Shown piece by piece: positions 53,711 through 64,000 of a DNA stretch of 64,000 nucleotides; the first letter of the stretch is position 1; the number at the start of each line of letters is the position of its first letter. Source of the DNA: Aporrectodea caliginosa (taxonomy: Eukaryota > Annelida > Clitellata > Crassiclitellata > Lumbricidae); contig JACEVL010000093.1 of assembly GCA_020284085.1 (NCBI GenBank), positions 343,578 to 407,577 of the forward strand. Direction: 5' to 3'. The translations under genes and the position numbers were made by a program. The notes under the pieces are model-generated. The model had not been told where the DNA came from. It saw nothing but the letters and a program-made list of their open reading frames with translations, and did no database searches.

Positions 53711-54003
53711 TCATCGCCAATTTTGTTTTAATTGTTGTTATCGTTACATGTTCTTCAGACATTTTGCAAAAAATTGCGGAATTCAAAGAATATATCATGG
53801 TGCGCTCTCTTGCGCGCCACTCATTCATCTCTCGTGGTTTGAGTATACTAACTGGACAGCGTCAGGGTCCATTTGCAAAGGCCACAAGGGTCTCTTTGGA
53901 TTGGCGCTGTGGTTACGCTCTAGGACCAACTACCGACTACGAAGAATGCTGTTCTCCATAGATCTCGCTGGAGGGAACAAGCGTTAGTATCCTGGATGAT
54001 GTG

Positions 54004-54115
54004 GGCCGCGGTGGTGTAGGGGTATGTTATGTGCCTTGCAACCAGAGGGTCGTAGGTTCGAATCTACCTCAAGCCACTGCGTAGCGACCTTCGACAAGTT
54101 GCTCACCCACAACAG
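54004..54115 (+). repeat. tRNA-derived SINE (family A), 5' part
   Basis: GCCGCGGTGGTGTAGGGG with B box GGTTCGAATC and the following body match the SINE at 37119. The 3' half is missing. Confidence 0.78.
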
Positions 54116-54299
54116 CACTGTCTGTGAGGAAGGCAACCGAAAACCACCTCACATATTTCATCCCCGGGTGGCATACAAAGCCAATGGACCTGCCTTCAGG
54201 CAGAAAACTAAGCATCATCATCCTGGATGCCCAGCTATAGCTGCTCCGATTAATGTGGCCCATACGCATCTTTTGACAGGCCAAGACAAACTGCTTGTG

Positions 54300-55130
54300 C
54301 TGATTGATGGAACATTCCGACGCATACTAGTGGCTGTTGTGCCCATTGAACTGCCTTGCCTGACGGGAAGGGTGAAGGCAATTTGCATGGACGACCCCTA
54401 CATGACCCTCAGGGGTCGGTTCTCGGACCGCTGCTATTCCTTTTGTAAGATTGCCTCTAGAATCGGCCTATCTTCCCACTTCTACGCCGATGACTCGCTG
54501 TTATATACAACGGGCCCGTCAGCGACTGCGCCTTACCTGCAGCAATGTATGGAGTCGGGAGTCGAGGCGCTGGCATACTGGATGAGGTCCAATCGACTCT
54601 TGCTGAACCCAGAAAAGACAGACTTTCTGTGGTGTGCGACTCACAGGCGTTGTGGTCAACTTAGCACCGACCCCTTGAACGTCTTCGGGACAACGCTGAA
54701 CCCTTCGACCACGGTGCGTGACCTTGGTGTTATGCTTGAGTCGGACTTGTCCATGTCGCGTCATGTGGGACTGACAGTGATCAGATGTTTCCGTCAGCTG
54801 AGGTTAATCAAGGGCTGCGTGAAATCCCTGTCCTTTGAGGCTGCCAACACGGCTGTGGTCTGCCTCGTTGTCTCGCAGGTGGACCGGTGCAATAGGCCAA
54901 TAGCCTATACTGGCTGGAGAGCTTTTTATACTTGCTGGACAGACTATGTCGGTACTAAATGGTCTGCGAGGCTCGTATGTAATCGGCGGAAATTCGACCG
55001 TGTGACGCCATTCCTGCGGGACGTGCTGCGCTGGCTTCCTGTGCCTTACCGCATTGATTACAAGCTGTCAGTGTTGGTGTACAGATCACTGCATGGCGCG
55101 TCCCGGTTACGTCTCCTCCAAATCAGGCAT
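54300..55130 (+). pseudogene. LINE reverse transcriptase fragment, diverged
   Basis: An open frame includes SHFYADDSLLYTTG (catalytic YADD), WMRSNRLLLNPEKTDFLWC, TVRDLGVMLESDLS, VSQVDRC and FLRDVLRWLPVPYRIDYK. These are the same blocks as the other LINE copies but at low identity, so it is another subfamily. It ends at an ATT microsatellite. The frame is open over 400 codons including upstream SINE-derived residues. The endonuclease domain is not present. Confidence 0.8.
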
Positions 55131-55131
55131 A

Positions 55132-55132
55132 A

Positions 55133-55229
<97 letters not shown>

Positions 55230-55268
55230 GCTGCTGCTGCTGCTGCTGCTACTACTACTATTATTATG
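55132..55268. repeat. (ATT)n then (GCT/ACT)n microsatellite
   Basis: ATT repeats followed by short GCT and ACT runs. Confidence 0.95.
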
Positions 55269-56330
55269 ACATCATCATGTGAAATACTGAAGGAGTAACT
55301 GATCAGGTGAAGAATAGTCTTCAGCCTCACAATGATAACGCCCAGTCTAATTTTCTTCATCCTCCGCTCAATCCACATTTCGAGAGCCTCCACTGGCTCA
55401 TGTCCTCTTTTCTCATGTTCGACGTTTTCGGACCACTCAGTACCACGCTACATCTAAAGTTCTTTAATCATTCGTTTTTAAAGTTCATTAAATTTTTTTC
55501 AGTAACTCCTTTGATCAGAGAATGCGTGTTTGCTCACTCCAATTCTTATTTTAACCTATTTGTAGCACTTTGGATCTTGCGAGGCATCGCTCTCCAGATA
55601 GCAGAATGCTTTTCCTATTCTATATCTTCGCATTCAATGCTTTATCTTACTAAGGTTCATTCTTCTTCATGATCTCTTCCTTGTTGATGTCGATTTTCAC
55701 ATCATATTCTGTTGATATGGCGTGAATACGGTCCATAATTATTTGTAGAGCATCCGAAAATCTCAAAGAATTAACCAGCCTGAATGCAACCTTTATTTCT
55801 TCTTCCAATTCTTCCTATGCCTCTCGTGCAATTATCATTTTCATTGACAACATTATCAATATTATCGTCAAATTTGTTTTTAATTGTTCTAATTGTTACA
55901 CGTTACATTTGACATTTGACAGAAAGTAAACAAAAGAAAAGTAGTAATATCGATGATCTCATTCTATCTAGAATTGATGCCTTTGCAAAAAGAAGCTTAT
56001 TATGTGAATGTTATATGACTTTGCATAAATGTTTGTATTATGTATTTATTTTGTAAGCTACTCTGCGTTTGCTGGTAGTGAAATAAAGAATAATCTTACT
56101 TACTTACTTTACAATGAGACACTTTTGTTTATTAGAATGATCATGTACTCATTCTCAATAATAAAACGGATTATGTGATTATGTGTGGAATCGTCTGAAT
56201 TCAAGTGATTGAAATTATTAGTTTACGAAGATTGATATTTAACCATTCTTCTTCTTATTTCTCTTCCATCAGTTTCCCGACGATGAGGCCCTTATGAAGC
56301 CTCTCCATTAACCATTAATGTGGTACAAAC
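55269..56330. other. intron of the PAN gene
   Basis: 55380-55470 (CTCATGTCCTCTTTTCTCATGTTC...) is paralogous to 59605-59700. 56100-56230 is paralogous to the flanks of PAN exons A and C. No coding signal. A short 23-bp run near 56095 is TTACTTAC. Confidence 0.55.
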
Positions 56331-56615
56331 CTGAGGAGGCTGGTGGTGATGGTGATGGCGTTGTTGTACATATGCGTCTCTTTATATATTCGTCGACCAC
56401 GGGAGCAATTTTCAATTCCATTAGTTCACGGCCTGATTTCTGGTGCCGGCAAGAAGGATTGACGGGGTATCTGTCGATCTGATATGCGAAGCATTTTGAA
56501 TCACCTCTGCACCGTTTTTCGCAGGTTTCCTGGTCGTATACTTCACCGATAGCAACGGTGTCCTTTGACACATAGCCAGGATGTTCGTTGATGAAAACAA
56601 TGGGGCAGATTGCAC
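56331..56615 (-). CDS. exon: PAN/Apple-like domain B
   Basis: Acceptor CTACTTTTAG and donor CCTCAG/GTTTGT enclose 285 bp, phase 1 at both ends. It encodes AICPIVFINEHPGY, a CEKRCRGDSKCFAYQ core, CRHQKSGRELMEL, YIKRRICTTT and a Pro/Ser-rich end. It is homologous to exons A and C along its length but distinct enough to have diverged for some time. Confidence 0.75.
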
Positions 56616-56769
56616 CTAAAAGTAGCGCATACATTTCTATGATGTACATGACCTGTGAATTTCAAGTTTATTTTCTGGTGCTATCAGTCGAAATAATAAA
56701 ATCAACATTGCATTTCTTGGGTCGTAACTACATCGTAGATGAAGTCTAGTGAATAATGAAAGGAAGGAA

Positions 56770-56777
56770 AGAGCTTA

Positions 56778-56858
<81 letters not shown>

Positions 56859-56860
56859 TC

Positions 56861-56923
<63 letters not shown>

Positions 56924-56945
56924 CATCATCATCATCATTATTATT
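56770..56945. repeat. (ATT)n microsatellite
   Basis: ATT repeats with one TTTCTATT interruption and a short ATC run. A similar but shorter ATT run sits at the same place upstream of PAN exon C. Confidence 0.95.
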
Positions 56946-56999
56946 AGGCCTATTATCCGAAGGCAACAGCATTAAAGCGTATTATTATGGTAGACATGC

Positions 57000-57031
<32 letters not shown>

Positions 57032-57695
57032 TTATTTTACTTTTTATTTTTCCCCTAGTTATACCAAATCCCTCAGGGACTTAGATATTACTAGCTGTTT
57101 ATGCAATTTGTCTGTAAATGACCCTACTCGTCGTTGTCCTGGTTGGCGAAAGTGCCTCGGAACGCGATTGCGTTATAGCGTTGTATGGTTAATTTATTTT
57201 ATTTATTTATTGCGTCAGGAAACAAATAGCAGTACAAATCATGACAGAAACAGAACAATCACTGCGCAACATGAAGCCAGGAAAAAGCTAAATGCTTATA
57301 CCACCCTGGCCCCTAGTACCTGGTTCACATTTCGGTCAACGTTTACGTGTCACACAGATCTAGACAAGTTATGCTGTTGACAGGCAGCTGAGTCCAAACA
57401 ATGTTAGTAGTATGCATTGGACATTAAGCTTATACATTGGTCAAATGATTATCAAGTTCATGAAGCACATAAGTCAGATCCAAAGTAAAGTTAACAAACA
57501 GATAAATTTTATGATAAGACAACGAGAAAAGAAATAAAACAAAAATGAAATAAAACAAAAAAGCACTATTAATAACAATAATAAGCAACTGCGGAAAGTG
57601 TGTCAAAGTTAATGAAAACAAGTTTCACAGGGATGATTTGTTCAACCTATTATTACATTAAGTGTTTGCTAATTAATTACTAGTCTAACACGTAC
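56946..57695. other. intron of the PAN gene
   Basis: An ATT run at 57001-57030 and no other recognised feature. The last 50 bp match the flank of the linker exons. Confidence 0.5.
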
Positions 57696-57731
57696 TTGTA
57701 GTTTTCGGTCTTTTTCGACGTGATTTAGGTG
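57696..57731 (-). CDS. 36-bp basic linker exon
   Basis: The same acceptor (TTGTTACAG) and donor (ACAA/GTACGT) as the other linkers bound a 36-bp exon reading PKSRRKRPKTT in phase 1. The acidic PEPD core of its paralogues is replaced by a basic RRKR run, which fits a proprotein convertase site. This is the only linker directly before PAN domain B. Confidence 0.62.
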
Positions 57732-57919
57732 CTGTAACAAAGTAAAAAATATCTCTTAATATAATGAAATGTAATTATAATATTTTTAATTCAAATCGTA
57801 AATTGTAGTGATGAACACAGCAAGTATTTGAAAAGTTCACCATATTCACTATTCAAGAGATGTTGGCTGAAAGACATAAGGTGCGCAATTTATGCAATGC
57901 ATAGGGACCGATGAATTTT

Positions 57920-58960
57920 GTCTAGCCTAAGCCAATAAGGTAGACCACTTAGCCCACAAAGCTTGTCCAGGTCAACCAATCACAAAGCGCCGCTACAAGG
58001 ACAATACACTAAGCCCCGCCCTCTCTGCCTTGGAGCAGAAACTGGGACAATACCCTAAGCCCCGCCCACCGGCTATTGTCCCAGAGGCATTACTTCCCTA
58101 TCTACTGGCCACTGTGTCAGCAACTGTGACGTCCCAGGTCAAGCAGCGACCCGAGAGCCACGGAATGAGTGTTAGGCCGTCTGGTCTTTTGCCATCCGAC
58201 CTTGACAAGCCCGGTGGTTCTTTAACCGCAGGGGTGCCCGCTTGAAAGTCCCCCTCAAAGTCCAACTCACACCTCATCGTGGTGAGGAGGTGAACAATCA
58301 AGTAGGGGATGGCATACTGGAGCTATGCCAACAGTGGTGAAGGTCTCGATCGAAGTACCACCTAGGGCGCTACGCGTGTTGGACAGGCTCAGCAGGAACC
58401 CTGAAAAAAGATTGGCTAACGTGAGCGGCAGGTCTCGGGCAGCAGCGAGACTTTAGTGGACTTGACGGAGGTTCCAGCAGAAGGACAAAGGCAAGTCCAT
58501 ATCGAATGGTAAACCTATCTGGTAAACCCGGAACCCTGGCCTCCCTACTGCGAGATGGAAAGGAACTGGGGAACCTACCATCTCAACATCTCCAAACAGC
58601 ATCATGAAAAATGGATTGTTCATGATGCGGCCGACCCTCGACACGAGGATGGCTGAGAACAGAACAGAACAGTGCCCGCTTGAATGAGGCCACTGCAGAG
58701 AAGGTAATTCAAGACAGCGTGTCGGGCGTGTCGGCCAGGGCCTAGGTTTCACGATAGGCCGTGCGAGCCTTCGGCGGTCACCAGAGTGCTACATGGGTGG
58801 CTGTGTGGGTGACAAATGACCGTGCCTAGACGGAGGGGAACCGCTATTCGAACCGCCTCGTCATCCAATCTGAGACCGAATGTACTTAAAGGTAGAGCAA
58901 ACAGTCAGTCACCTGCATGAGGTGCTGAGACTGTTTTCAGACGTGCTTGATGGTAATCAG
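57920..58960. other. GC-rich insert of unknown type in an intron
   Basis: About 1 kb is much richer in G+C than its surroundings and breaks the duplicated linker-unit flank at 57915. No protein motif is clear in any frame. It could be the 5' end of a retrotransposon or another mobile insert. Confidence 0.45.
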
Positions 58961-59128
58961 TAGTGTGAAAGTGGTCAAGCTCGGTTACTGTCTCTGCAAT
59001 TATAGTGACTATGAGAAATAATTATACATCGACAGAGCTTATGCAATGTAATTATGTTGAGGCTAATTCCCAGCCAATGGCAATATATTAAGTGCTTGCC
59101 AATTATTAACTAACAGTTTTATACGTAC

Positions 59129-59161
59129 TTGTAGTGTCCGGTTCTGGAGCTGATGTAGTTG
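59129..59161 (-). CDS. 33-bp linker exon
   Basis: Acceptor TTGTTACAG and donor ACAA/GTACGT bound an exon reading TTSAPEPDTT in phase 1. Its intron flanks match those of 52587 and 53076. It follows PAN exon A in the transcript. Confidence 0.65.
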
Positions 59162-59431
59162 CTGTAACAAATTGAAAAATCTGTTTTAATGTAATGAAAT
59201 GTAATTGTAATTTTTTAATTCAAATCGTAAATTTGTAGTGATGAAAACAGCAAGTATTTGAAAAGTTCAACTACGCGACTATTTGTTTGTAACTTTGTAA
59301 ACTTCCATTATAAACTCGTTTCACCATATTCACTATTCAAGAGATGTTGGCTGAAAGTTGTCAAAGACTTGAGGTGCAACGCATAAGGGCCGATGAATTT
59401 TAGCCTCTTGCTAGAAATTGTGTCTACAAAT

Positions 59432-59594
<163 letters not shown>

Positions 59595-59939
59595 ATAATA
59601 ATAATATGTCCTCTTTTCTCATGTTCCTGACTTCACGAATCTATGCAGCACCATGCTCCAGTTAACGGTTTCATAATTCTTTCTTTGAAGTTATTGTTAA
59701 TTTGCAGTTTGCAGTAACAACTTTTGCGTTGAGAATGCTTCTTTGTCCAATGCAATTCTGCTATTGATTGCTTCGTGGCATTTTGCGTGTGCTTTCTTGA
59801 TTTTAGCTTCCCATCATGTTCGGTTGAAATGGCGTCCAGACGGTTCACCATTCTTTGCAGACTATCCGCATATCTCACAGGATTAACCAGACTGCCTCCG
59901 ACCTCCATTTCTTCCACTATTTCTTTCAATGTTTCTCAG

Positions 59940-60547
59940 GGTATCCGGACGATTGGTCATAGGACGATTGGTCATAGGACGATTGGTCATAGGACGATTG
60001 GTCATACGGACGATTGGTCACACGGACGATTGGTCATAGGACGATTGGTCATATGCCGCTAATAAACCGACATAATTCGTTGTAGTCGTTAGTTATGGAC
60101 GCACCGGGCATACATCGTTTTTGGACAAATACAGTCAGTGCCAATCAAGACACTTATTAGGGTAATATTTACAGGGATCAACTCACTTCAAAGAACTTAA
60201 CGTTTGGTCGAAATAATACACGTTTTACCCGTATGTATACATGTAACTCAAGTATGAAAGGCATGAATTAGGGACATCGATCGTTTTCAGACAAATACAA
60301 TCAGTGCCAATCAAGAAACTTATTAAGATAATTACCTGCAGGCTTAAACTCACTTCAAAGAACTTAACATTCACTAGATAAACGCACATCAAAGTCCAAC
60401 GCTATGACCGGTAGGCCCTATGACCAATCGTCCTATGACCAATTGTCCGTATGACCAATCGTCCGTATGACCAATCGTCCTATGACCAATCGTCCTATGA
60501 CCAATCGTCCTATGACCAATCGTCCTATGACCAATCGTCCTAGAACC
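59940..60547. mobile_element. MULE-like element whose ends are inverted minisatellites
   Basis: A perfect 9-bp duplication GTTTCTCAG (59931-59939, 60548-60556) flanks the element, as in Mutator-like elements. The left end has about seven units of GGACGATTGGTCATA (59946-60053). The right end has about nine units of its complement (60413-60543). The non-repetitive middle holds two direct copies of about 85 bp (CAGTGCCAATCAAGA.AC...TCACTTCAAAGAACTTAAC). No transposase is present, so it is non-autonomous. Confidence 0.85.
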
Positions 60548-60817
60548 GTTTCTCAGATGTAAGTTTCAATATCAAAATTATCTATAATCGTCAATTTTGT
60601 TTTAAGTGCTGTTATTGTGACTTGTTCTCTTTTACATTTGGCAAACAGTGAACAGAAGAAAGTAGCATTGAAACACTTCAGCTCCTTAGAATGTTCATAT
60701 AATCATTACGAACAATAAGACAGATTATATGATTGTATGTGTGAAATGGTCTGCATCAAACTGATTGAAATTATTAGGTCATTTGGATGAATTTTTAACA
60801 TTGCTGTGATTGCAAAC

Positions 60818-61087
60818 CTGTTGTTGGTGATGTACATATTCGCTCTTTGATATATTCTTCTATCATATCAACATAAAAAAAATGCTCCATTTCATTCTCG
60901 TTTTTCTGGTGATAGCAAAAAGGACATCTTTCGGGGGCGGCTCTGCAGATCTGATATGCCAAGCAATTTGGATCATCTCTGCACCGAGCTTCGCACGTCT
61001 CCCGATCGGTTACACCTGAAATCCCAGTGCTGTGAGATGAAGCTTGGCCAGGATTTTTGTTGATGAAAACAATGTGGCAGTTTTCAC
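60818..61087 (-). CDS. exon: PAN/Apple-like domain A
   Basis: Acceptor CGTTATTTTCAG and donor ACAACAG/GTTTGC enclose 270 bp in phase 1. It encodes ENCHIVFINKNPGQ, a CEARCRDDPNCLAYQICR core, two extra Cys (CPFC), YIKERICTSPTT. The Cys pattern CxxxCxxxxxxCxAYQ is that of PAN/Apple-type domains. I see no further exon upstream in the window, so the gene start is probably beyond 64000 or in unrecognised exons. Confidence 0.75.
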
Positions 61088-61627
61088 CTGAAAATAACGC
61101 AAACAATTTCATGATTATACATGAACTGTAAATATTAAGTTTATATCGTGGAGTTAACAGTCGAATGAAAGAATCAGCGTTGCATTTCTTAGAATGCAAA
61201 ATGAAGTATAAATGATTAATATGAATATTAAAATTAATATTAGGCATAATCAGTGTGAATCTCGTTAGCGATAACGGTAGCAAAAATGTTCGTTAACGAA
61301 AATAAACTGATTTCGTTTCCGATAACTATACTATGACTAAAAAAATAATCGTTAACTATAACGATAACTATAACGAAAATAACACTAACGAAAATACATA
61401 ATTATTTTCGTTAATAAAAAAATAGAAAGTTCAATATCGACAAACATGACGTGAAAATGGGCTAAAACTAATAGCCTATGTTCGCCCTGGATTTTGGATT
61501 TGTGAATTAACCCATTAGTAGTTTCGCATTTTTATCAATTTAGTTATTTTGTAAACGTTTCTATAGCGATTGCGACCGAGGATGACTAGCGCAAACTCAC
61601 AAACTTAGTAGTAATCTTGTAGTCAAA

Positions 61628-61830
61628 ATGTCTCTGAAGATCTTGAGCAACCGCAATTGTGGTCATGCTGTCTGGAGTCATTTCAAGTACCAATCAGTCA
61701 CAAATAAAAGTTCAAGTATCATCCGTGTTGTTGGTGTTAATGAGGGAAGTGATGTGGCCGGTGTAAAAACACGACTCATTCATCTCAAGTATCACCACCC
61801 ACCTACATACTAAGAAGTTAGGGCTGCAGA
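61628..61830 (+). pseudogene. BED zinc-finger relic of hAT transposase
   Basis: The frame has VWSHFKYQSV near the start and LIHLKYHHPPTY at the end, matching the VW..F and HL..HHP parts of the BED finger of hAT transposases. The two Cys of the finger are not recognisable, and a stop follows at once, so it is dead. Confidence 0.65.
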
Positions 61831-62610
61831 GAGTGATGGGAAGAGGTGTATAGAATGGAGATTGCGAAGACAATCAAAACCGGCGAGAAATCAGTATGCA
61901 GTAAAATTAGCAGACTCAGCTGTGCCAATGACTGTTTTATCAATATGTTTGTTGATTTCTCGGGCTTTACAACGTCTCTCTGTCTTTCTATATATGTCAC
62001 TATATAAGTTTCTTAGAAATAGTTCTATCCGTCGTGTATTTAATACAAGTGCTTCAAATGGCCGCGATGCTGATGCAATATTTCATACTACGAGACTGAG
62101 GAATAATAGGCCTACGTCTAAGAGATTGAGTGTTGTGACTGCTTATACTATTATCGTACGGGTAGTTTATTTGATAGCGCGATACTTAATAGCGTCACAC
62201 TTAATACGATGACACTTCTCACGATGTCTGGTGATTTATCGGGCTTTACAGCGTCTCTCTTTCCTTCTAGTCTAGGTGTCAGTCTGCAGAAGTAGTTCTA
62301 TAATACGAGACTGAGGAATAATACGTTTGAGTGTTTTGACGGCTTATACAATTATTGTAAGGGTAATTTATTCTTTATTTGTCATAGTGAAAACAATAAT
62401 TAGAAACAGGGTAGCAGATCACTCTGAAATAGCTATCCCTCATCATCAGAACTGTTGAATTTTAAGCATCAAGGAAACGTCTCTGTCTAAAGTTGAATGC
62501 ACTATGTCTTCAAAGCCTTTCGAAGCTCTAAGAAAATTGTGTAACGCATCTTAATATGCACAGCTGCTGCGACTGTAGGCAATTTCGCGTAGCCTTATTG
62601 TAACTATAAG

Positions 62611-62780
62611 CAGTGGTTAAAGTGGTTTGGGTGAGCAGTGGGAACTCCAATGAAGAATTTTATTGGAAAGCATTGTGTTATCATGGCTCCATTGCATGGT
62701 GAGCAGTGGGAACGCAAGCCAAAAATTTCGAGAGCAGTGGGAACGCCGTTCCCACAGTTCCCACACCACTTTAAACCCTG
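62611..62780. mobile_element. 170-bp hAT-type MITE nested in an hAT relic
   Basis: Inverted ends CAGTGGTTAAAGTGG and CAGGGTTTAAAGTGG, with 8-bp flanks ACTATAAG and ACTATAGG (seven of eight equal). GAGCAGTGGGAAC motifs repeat inside. Confidence 0.78.
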
Positions 62781-62925
62781 ACTATAGGCCTAAGTAGTAA
62801 CTGAAATAAAAAGCCAGTAACTATAACGAATAAATAATACTGACTATAACTGTGACTGTAACTAAAATAAGAAAGCATTAGCCTCAACTGTAACTAAAAT
62901 AGAATCTGTAAGGAGAATCACACTG

Positions 62926-63459
62926 TCTGGTCACAATTCCCGGGTAAATCTGAAGTGTTTTTCGCTTTTCAATTCGGCATTGACCTTGTTTTTCTGCTAT
63001 TGAAAACATTCAACAACACTTTTGGTCTCCGGTAAGATCACGCTTCGAGTCTTCAACCTCATAAAACAAACCTTTGCAATCTTGTTTCTATAATATTATG
63101 GGAATACATGTATCACATAAGGTCAGCTTTAACAAAGATATTTTGCACAATCCAGAGCTGTGAGAATCTAATAATTCCAAACCATTGTTTTGTCTTCCCA
63201 TTATCTAGGATACAAAAATATATTAAAGATAATTTACTCCCACTTTAAACTAATAACATGATTAGTATCGTTCATTCAGCTATCAAATGTCTTGTTTGAC
63301 ATCATTATTTTATTAATATAATATTATTTTAGGTTTTTTTTGCCCTGAGGTACCTCATTCTCCCAGGGACTTAGAAATTCTAAATATTTTAGTTTTTAGT
63401 ATAAGCTATCTAATCTATTATAGGCCATATTTATAGCTGGAGGTCTGGATGTCTTCCAA
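62926..63459. other. unassigned sequence
   Basis: No gene or repeat recognised. Confidence 0.45.
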
Positions 63460-63690
63460 CCACTACGGCTCAACCCGAACAAGACCCACTACACCAGGAG
63501 CTCGAGCAACTATCGCCCAGCGCTTGCACTTTCAAACTCACGTAAATTCTCAGCCAAGCATATAGGTCCCTCCGTATGGAATAAGATTCCCACTGAAATA
63601 TGCCAAGCGACCAATCTGTATAATATTATGTTTAAAAAGATGCTACGCACCCACCTAATAAGTAACCAAACTGATCTTATTTAGTTATGT
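63460..63690 (+). pseudogene. LINE C-terminal relic
   Basis: The frame reads KFSAKHIGPSVWNKIPTEI then YNIMFKKMLRTHLI and stops, the C-terminal block of a CR1/L2-like or related reverse transcriptase. It is a lineage distinct from the main family, and the 3' end is not recognised. Confidence 0.6.
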
Positions 63691-63854
63691 TGTTATAATA
63701 TAGTTACGTTATTAGTTAAGCTCCTATGGATAATGCTAACTATGGTAAACAAAATAATAATAATATATTTTCGTTTATTCATCAATCCGGTTGACACACC
63801 GCAACCGGTTACAGTGTACAATTATGCAATTCACAAGACACAAATCTTAACTAC

Positions 63855-63965
63855 TAACAGAACAGACAGCCTGCAAACACAAAGCATATCCGCCCAACGG
63901 GGGCTCGAACTCGGTACCTCTCGGTCACTTTGCCAGATGTTATCCAATGCGTCACGGGCCCCCCG
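63855..63965 (-). repeat. tRNA-like sequence, probable SINE head
   Basis: The minus strand reads GGGCCCGTGACGCATTGGAT with B box GAGTTCGAGCCCCCG. It resembles an arginine-type tRNA in its first part, but the anticodon arm is not clean. A SINE head or pseudo-tRNA is more likely than a working gene. Confidence 0.5.
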
Positions 63966-64000
63966 TGATCTATTTTCCTTAACTGTTCTCTAACCAATCA

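Larger units (their letters stand above)
61251..62925 (+). mobile_element. hAT element relic with GTTAAC-rich ends
   Basis: The ends CAGTGTGAATCTCGTTA and, on the complement of the right, CAGTGTGATTCTCCTTA agree at 14 of the first 17 bases. Subterminal zones are rich in GTTATAGTTA / CTATAACGA motifs. Inside is a BED-type zinc-finger relic and a nested MITE. The flanking 8-mers do not match, so the duplication has decayed or one end was altered. Confidence 0.65.

Noticed and set aside
58030..58752. Short frames in the GC-rich insert
   Set aside because: No domain, opposite-strand overlap, and no codon pattern; kept only as an unassigned insert.
59944..60545. CRISPR-like regular repeats
   Set aside because: Units are contiguous without spacers, appear in inverted orientation at the two ends of a 9-bp-flanked element, and the genome is eukaryotic.
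61088..61283. ATG at 61283 as the start of PAN exon A
   Set aside because: A good splice acceptor lies at 61088 and the other PAN exons begin at the equivalent residue after an acceptor, so the upstream residues are intron.

Overview
The window is animal nuclear DNA that is mostly repeats. Long triplet and tetranucleotide microsatellites, tRNA-derived SINEs, 5'-truncated LINE tails, hAT, MULE and TTAA-type DNA transposons, LTR elements and a Polinton-type element account for most of what can be recognised. One multi-exon host gene with small phase-1 exons lies in the last 20 kb. The LTR element with integrase ahead of reverse transcriptase belongs to the Gmr1-like Ty3/Gypsy group, known mainly from deuterostomes. 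With the frequent TAGGCCTA motif, this suggests a marine deuterostome invertebrate (an echinoderm is my best guess), but the sequence does not prove it. I see no true tRNA gene, rRNA gene or CRISPR array.

Layout: 1-3.8 kb is the 3' part of a Gmr1-like element (integrase, reverse transcriptase, RNase H, polypurine tract, 3' LTR). 3.8-18.2 kb holds microsatellites, several SINEs (one split by an hAT element with an 8-bp target duplication), a second hAT copy in a microsatellite, and long unassigned stretches. 18.5-22.7 kb is a GATA array over 1 kb long, split by a 3.1 kb element with two identical LTRs whose only reading frame is an envelope-like fusion protein (minus strand). 24.7-29.7 kb is a second Gmr1-like copy (5' LTR, gag, protease, reverse transcriptase) whose integrase core is removed by an in-frame 918-bp deletion and whose RNase H is cut. 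It abuts a compact Polinton/adintovirus-type element (29.7-35.7 kb) with a small zinc-ribbon protein, a phospholipase A2-like protein, a DDE integrase, a protein-primed type B DNA polymerase and a Cys-rich protein, but no capsid genes.

35.7-44.8 kb contains LINE relics, SINEs, microsatellites and a 1.26-kb nearly perfect foldback element flanked by TTAA that sits inside a LINE. 45.2-61.1 kb holds, on the minus strand, at least eight exons of a host gene: three homologous PAN/Apple-like Cys-rich exons joined by Ser/Thr/Pro linker exons. Every exon length is a multiple of 3 and every intron is phase 1. The exons and their flanking introns are copies of one another, so the gene has grown by tandem duplication. 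Introns are loaded with LINE relics, microsatellites, a MULE-like element with minisatellite termini and a GC-rich insert. The final 3 kb holds an hAT relic with a nested hAT MITE, a LINE relic and a tRNA-like SINE.

How the parts relate: the autonomous elements (LINE, Gmr1-like, hAT, Polinton) supply the machinery that their short partners appear to use. The main SINE shares the 3' end of the resident LINE, and the MITEs share ends with hAT-type elements. Nesting gives relative ages: SINE before hAT, LINE before the TTAA foldback, Gmr1 copy 2 before the Polinton-type element, and the GATA array before the env-bearing LTR element.
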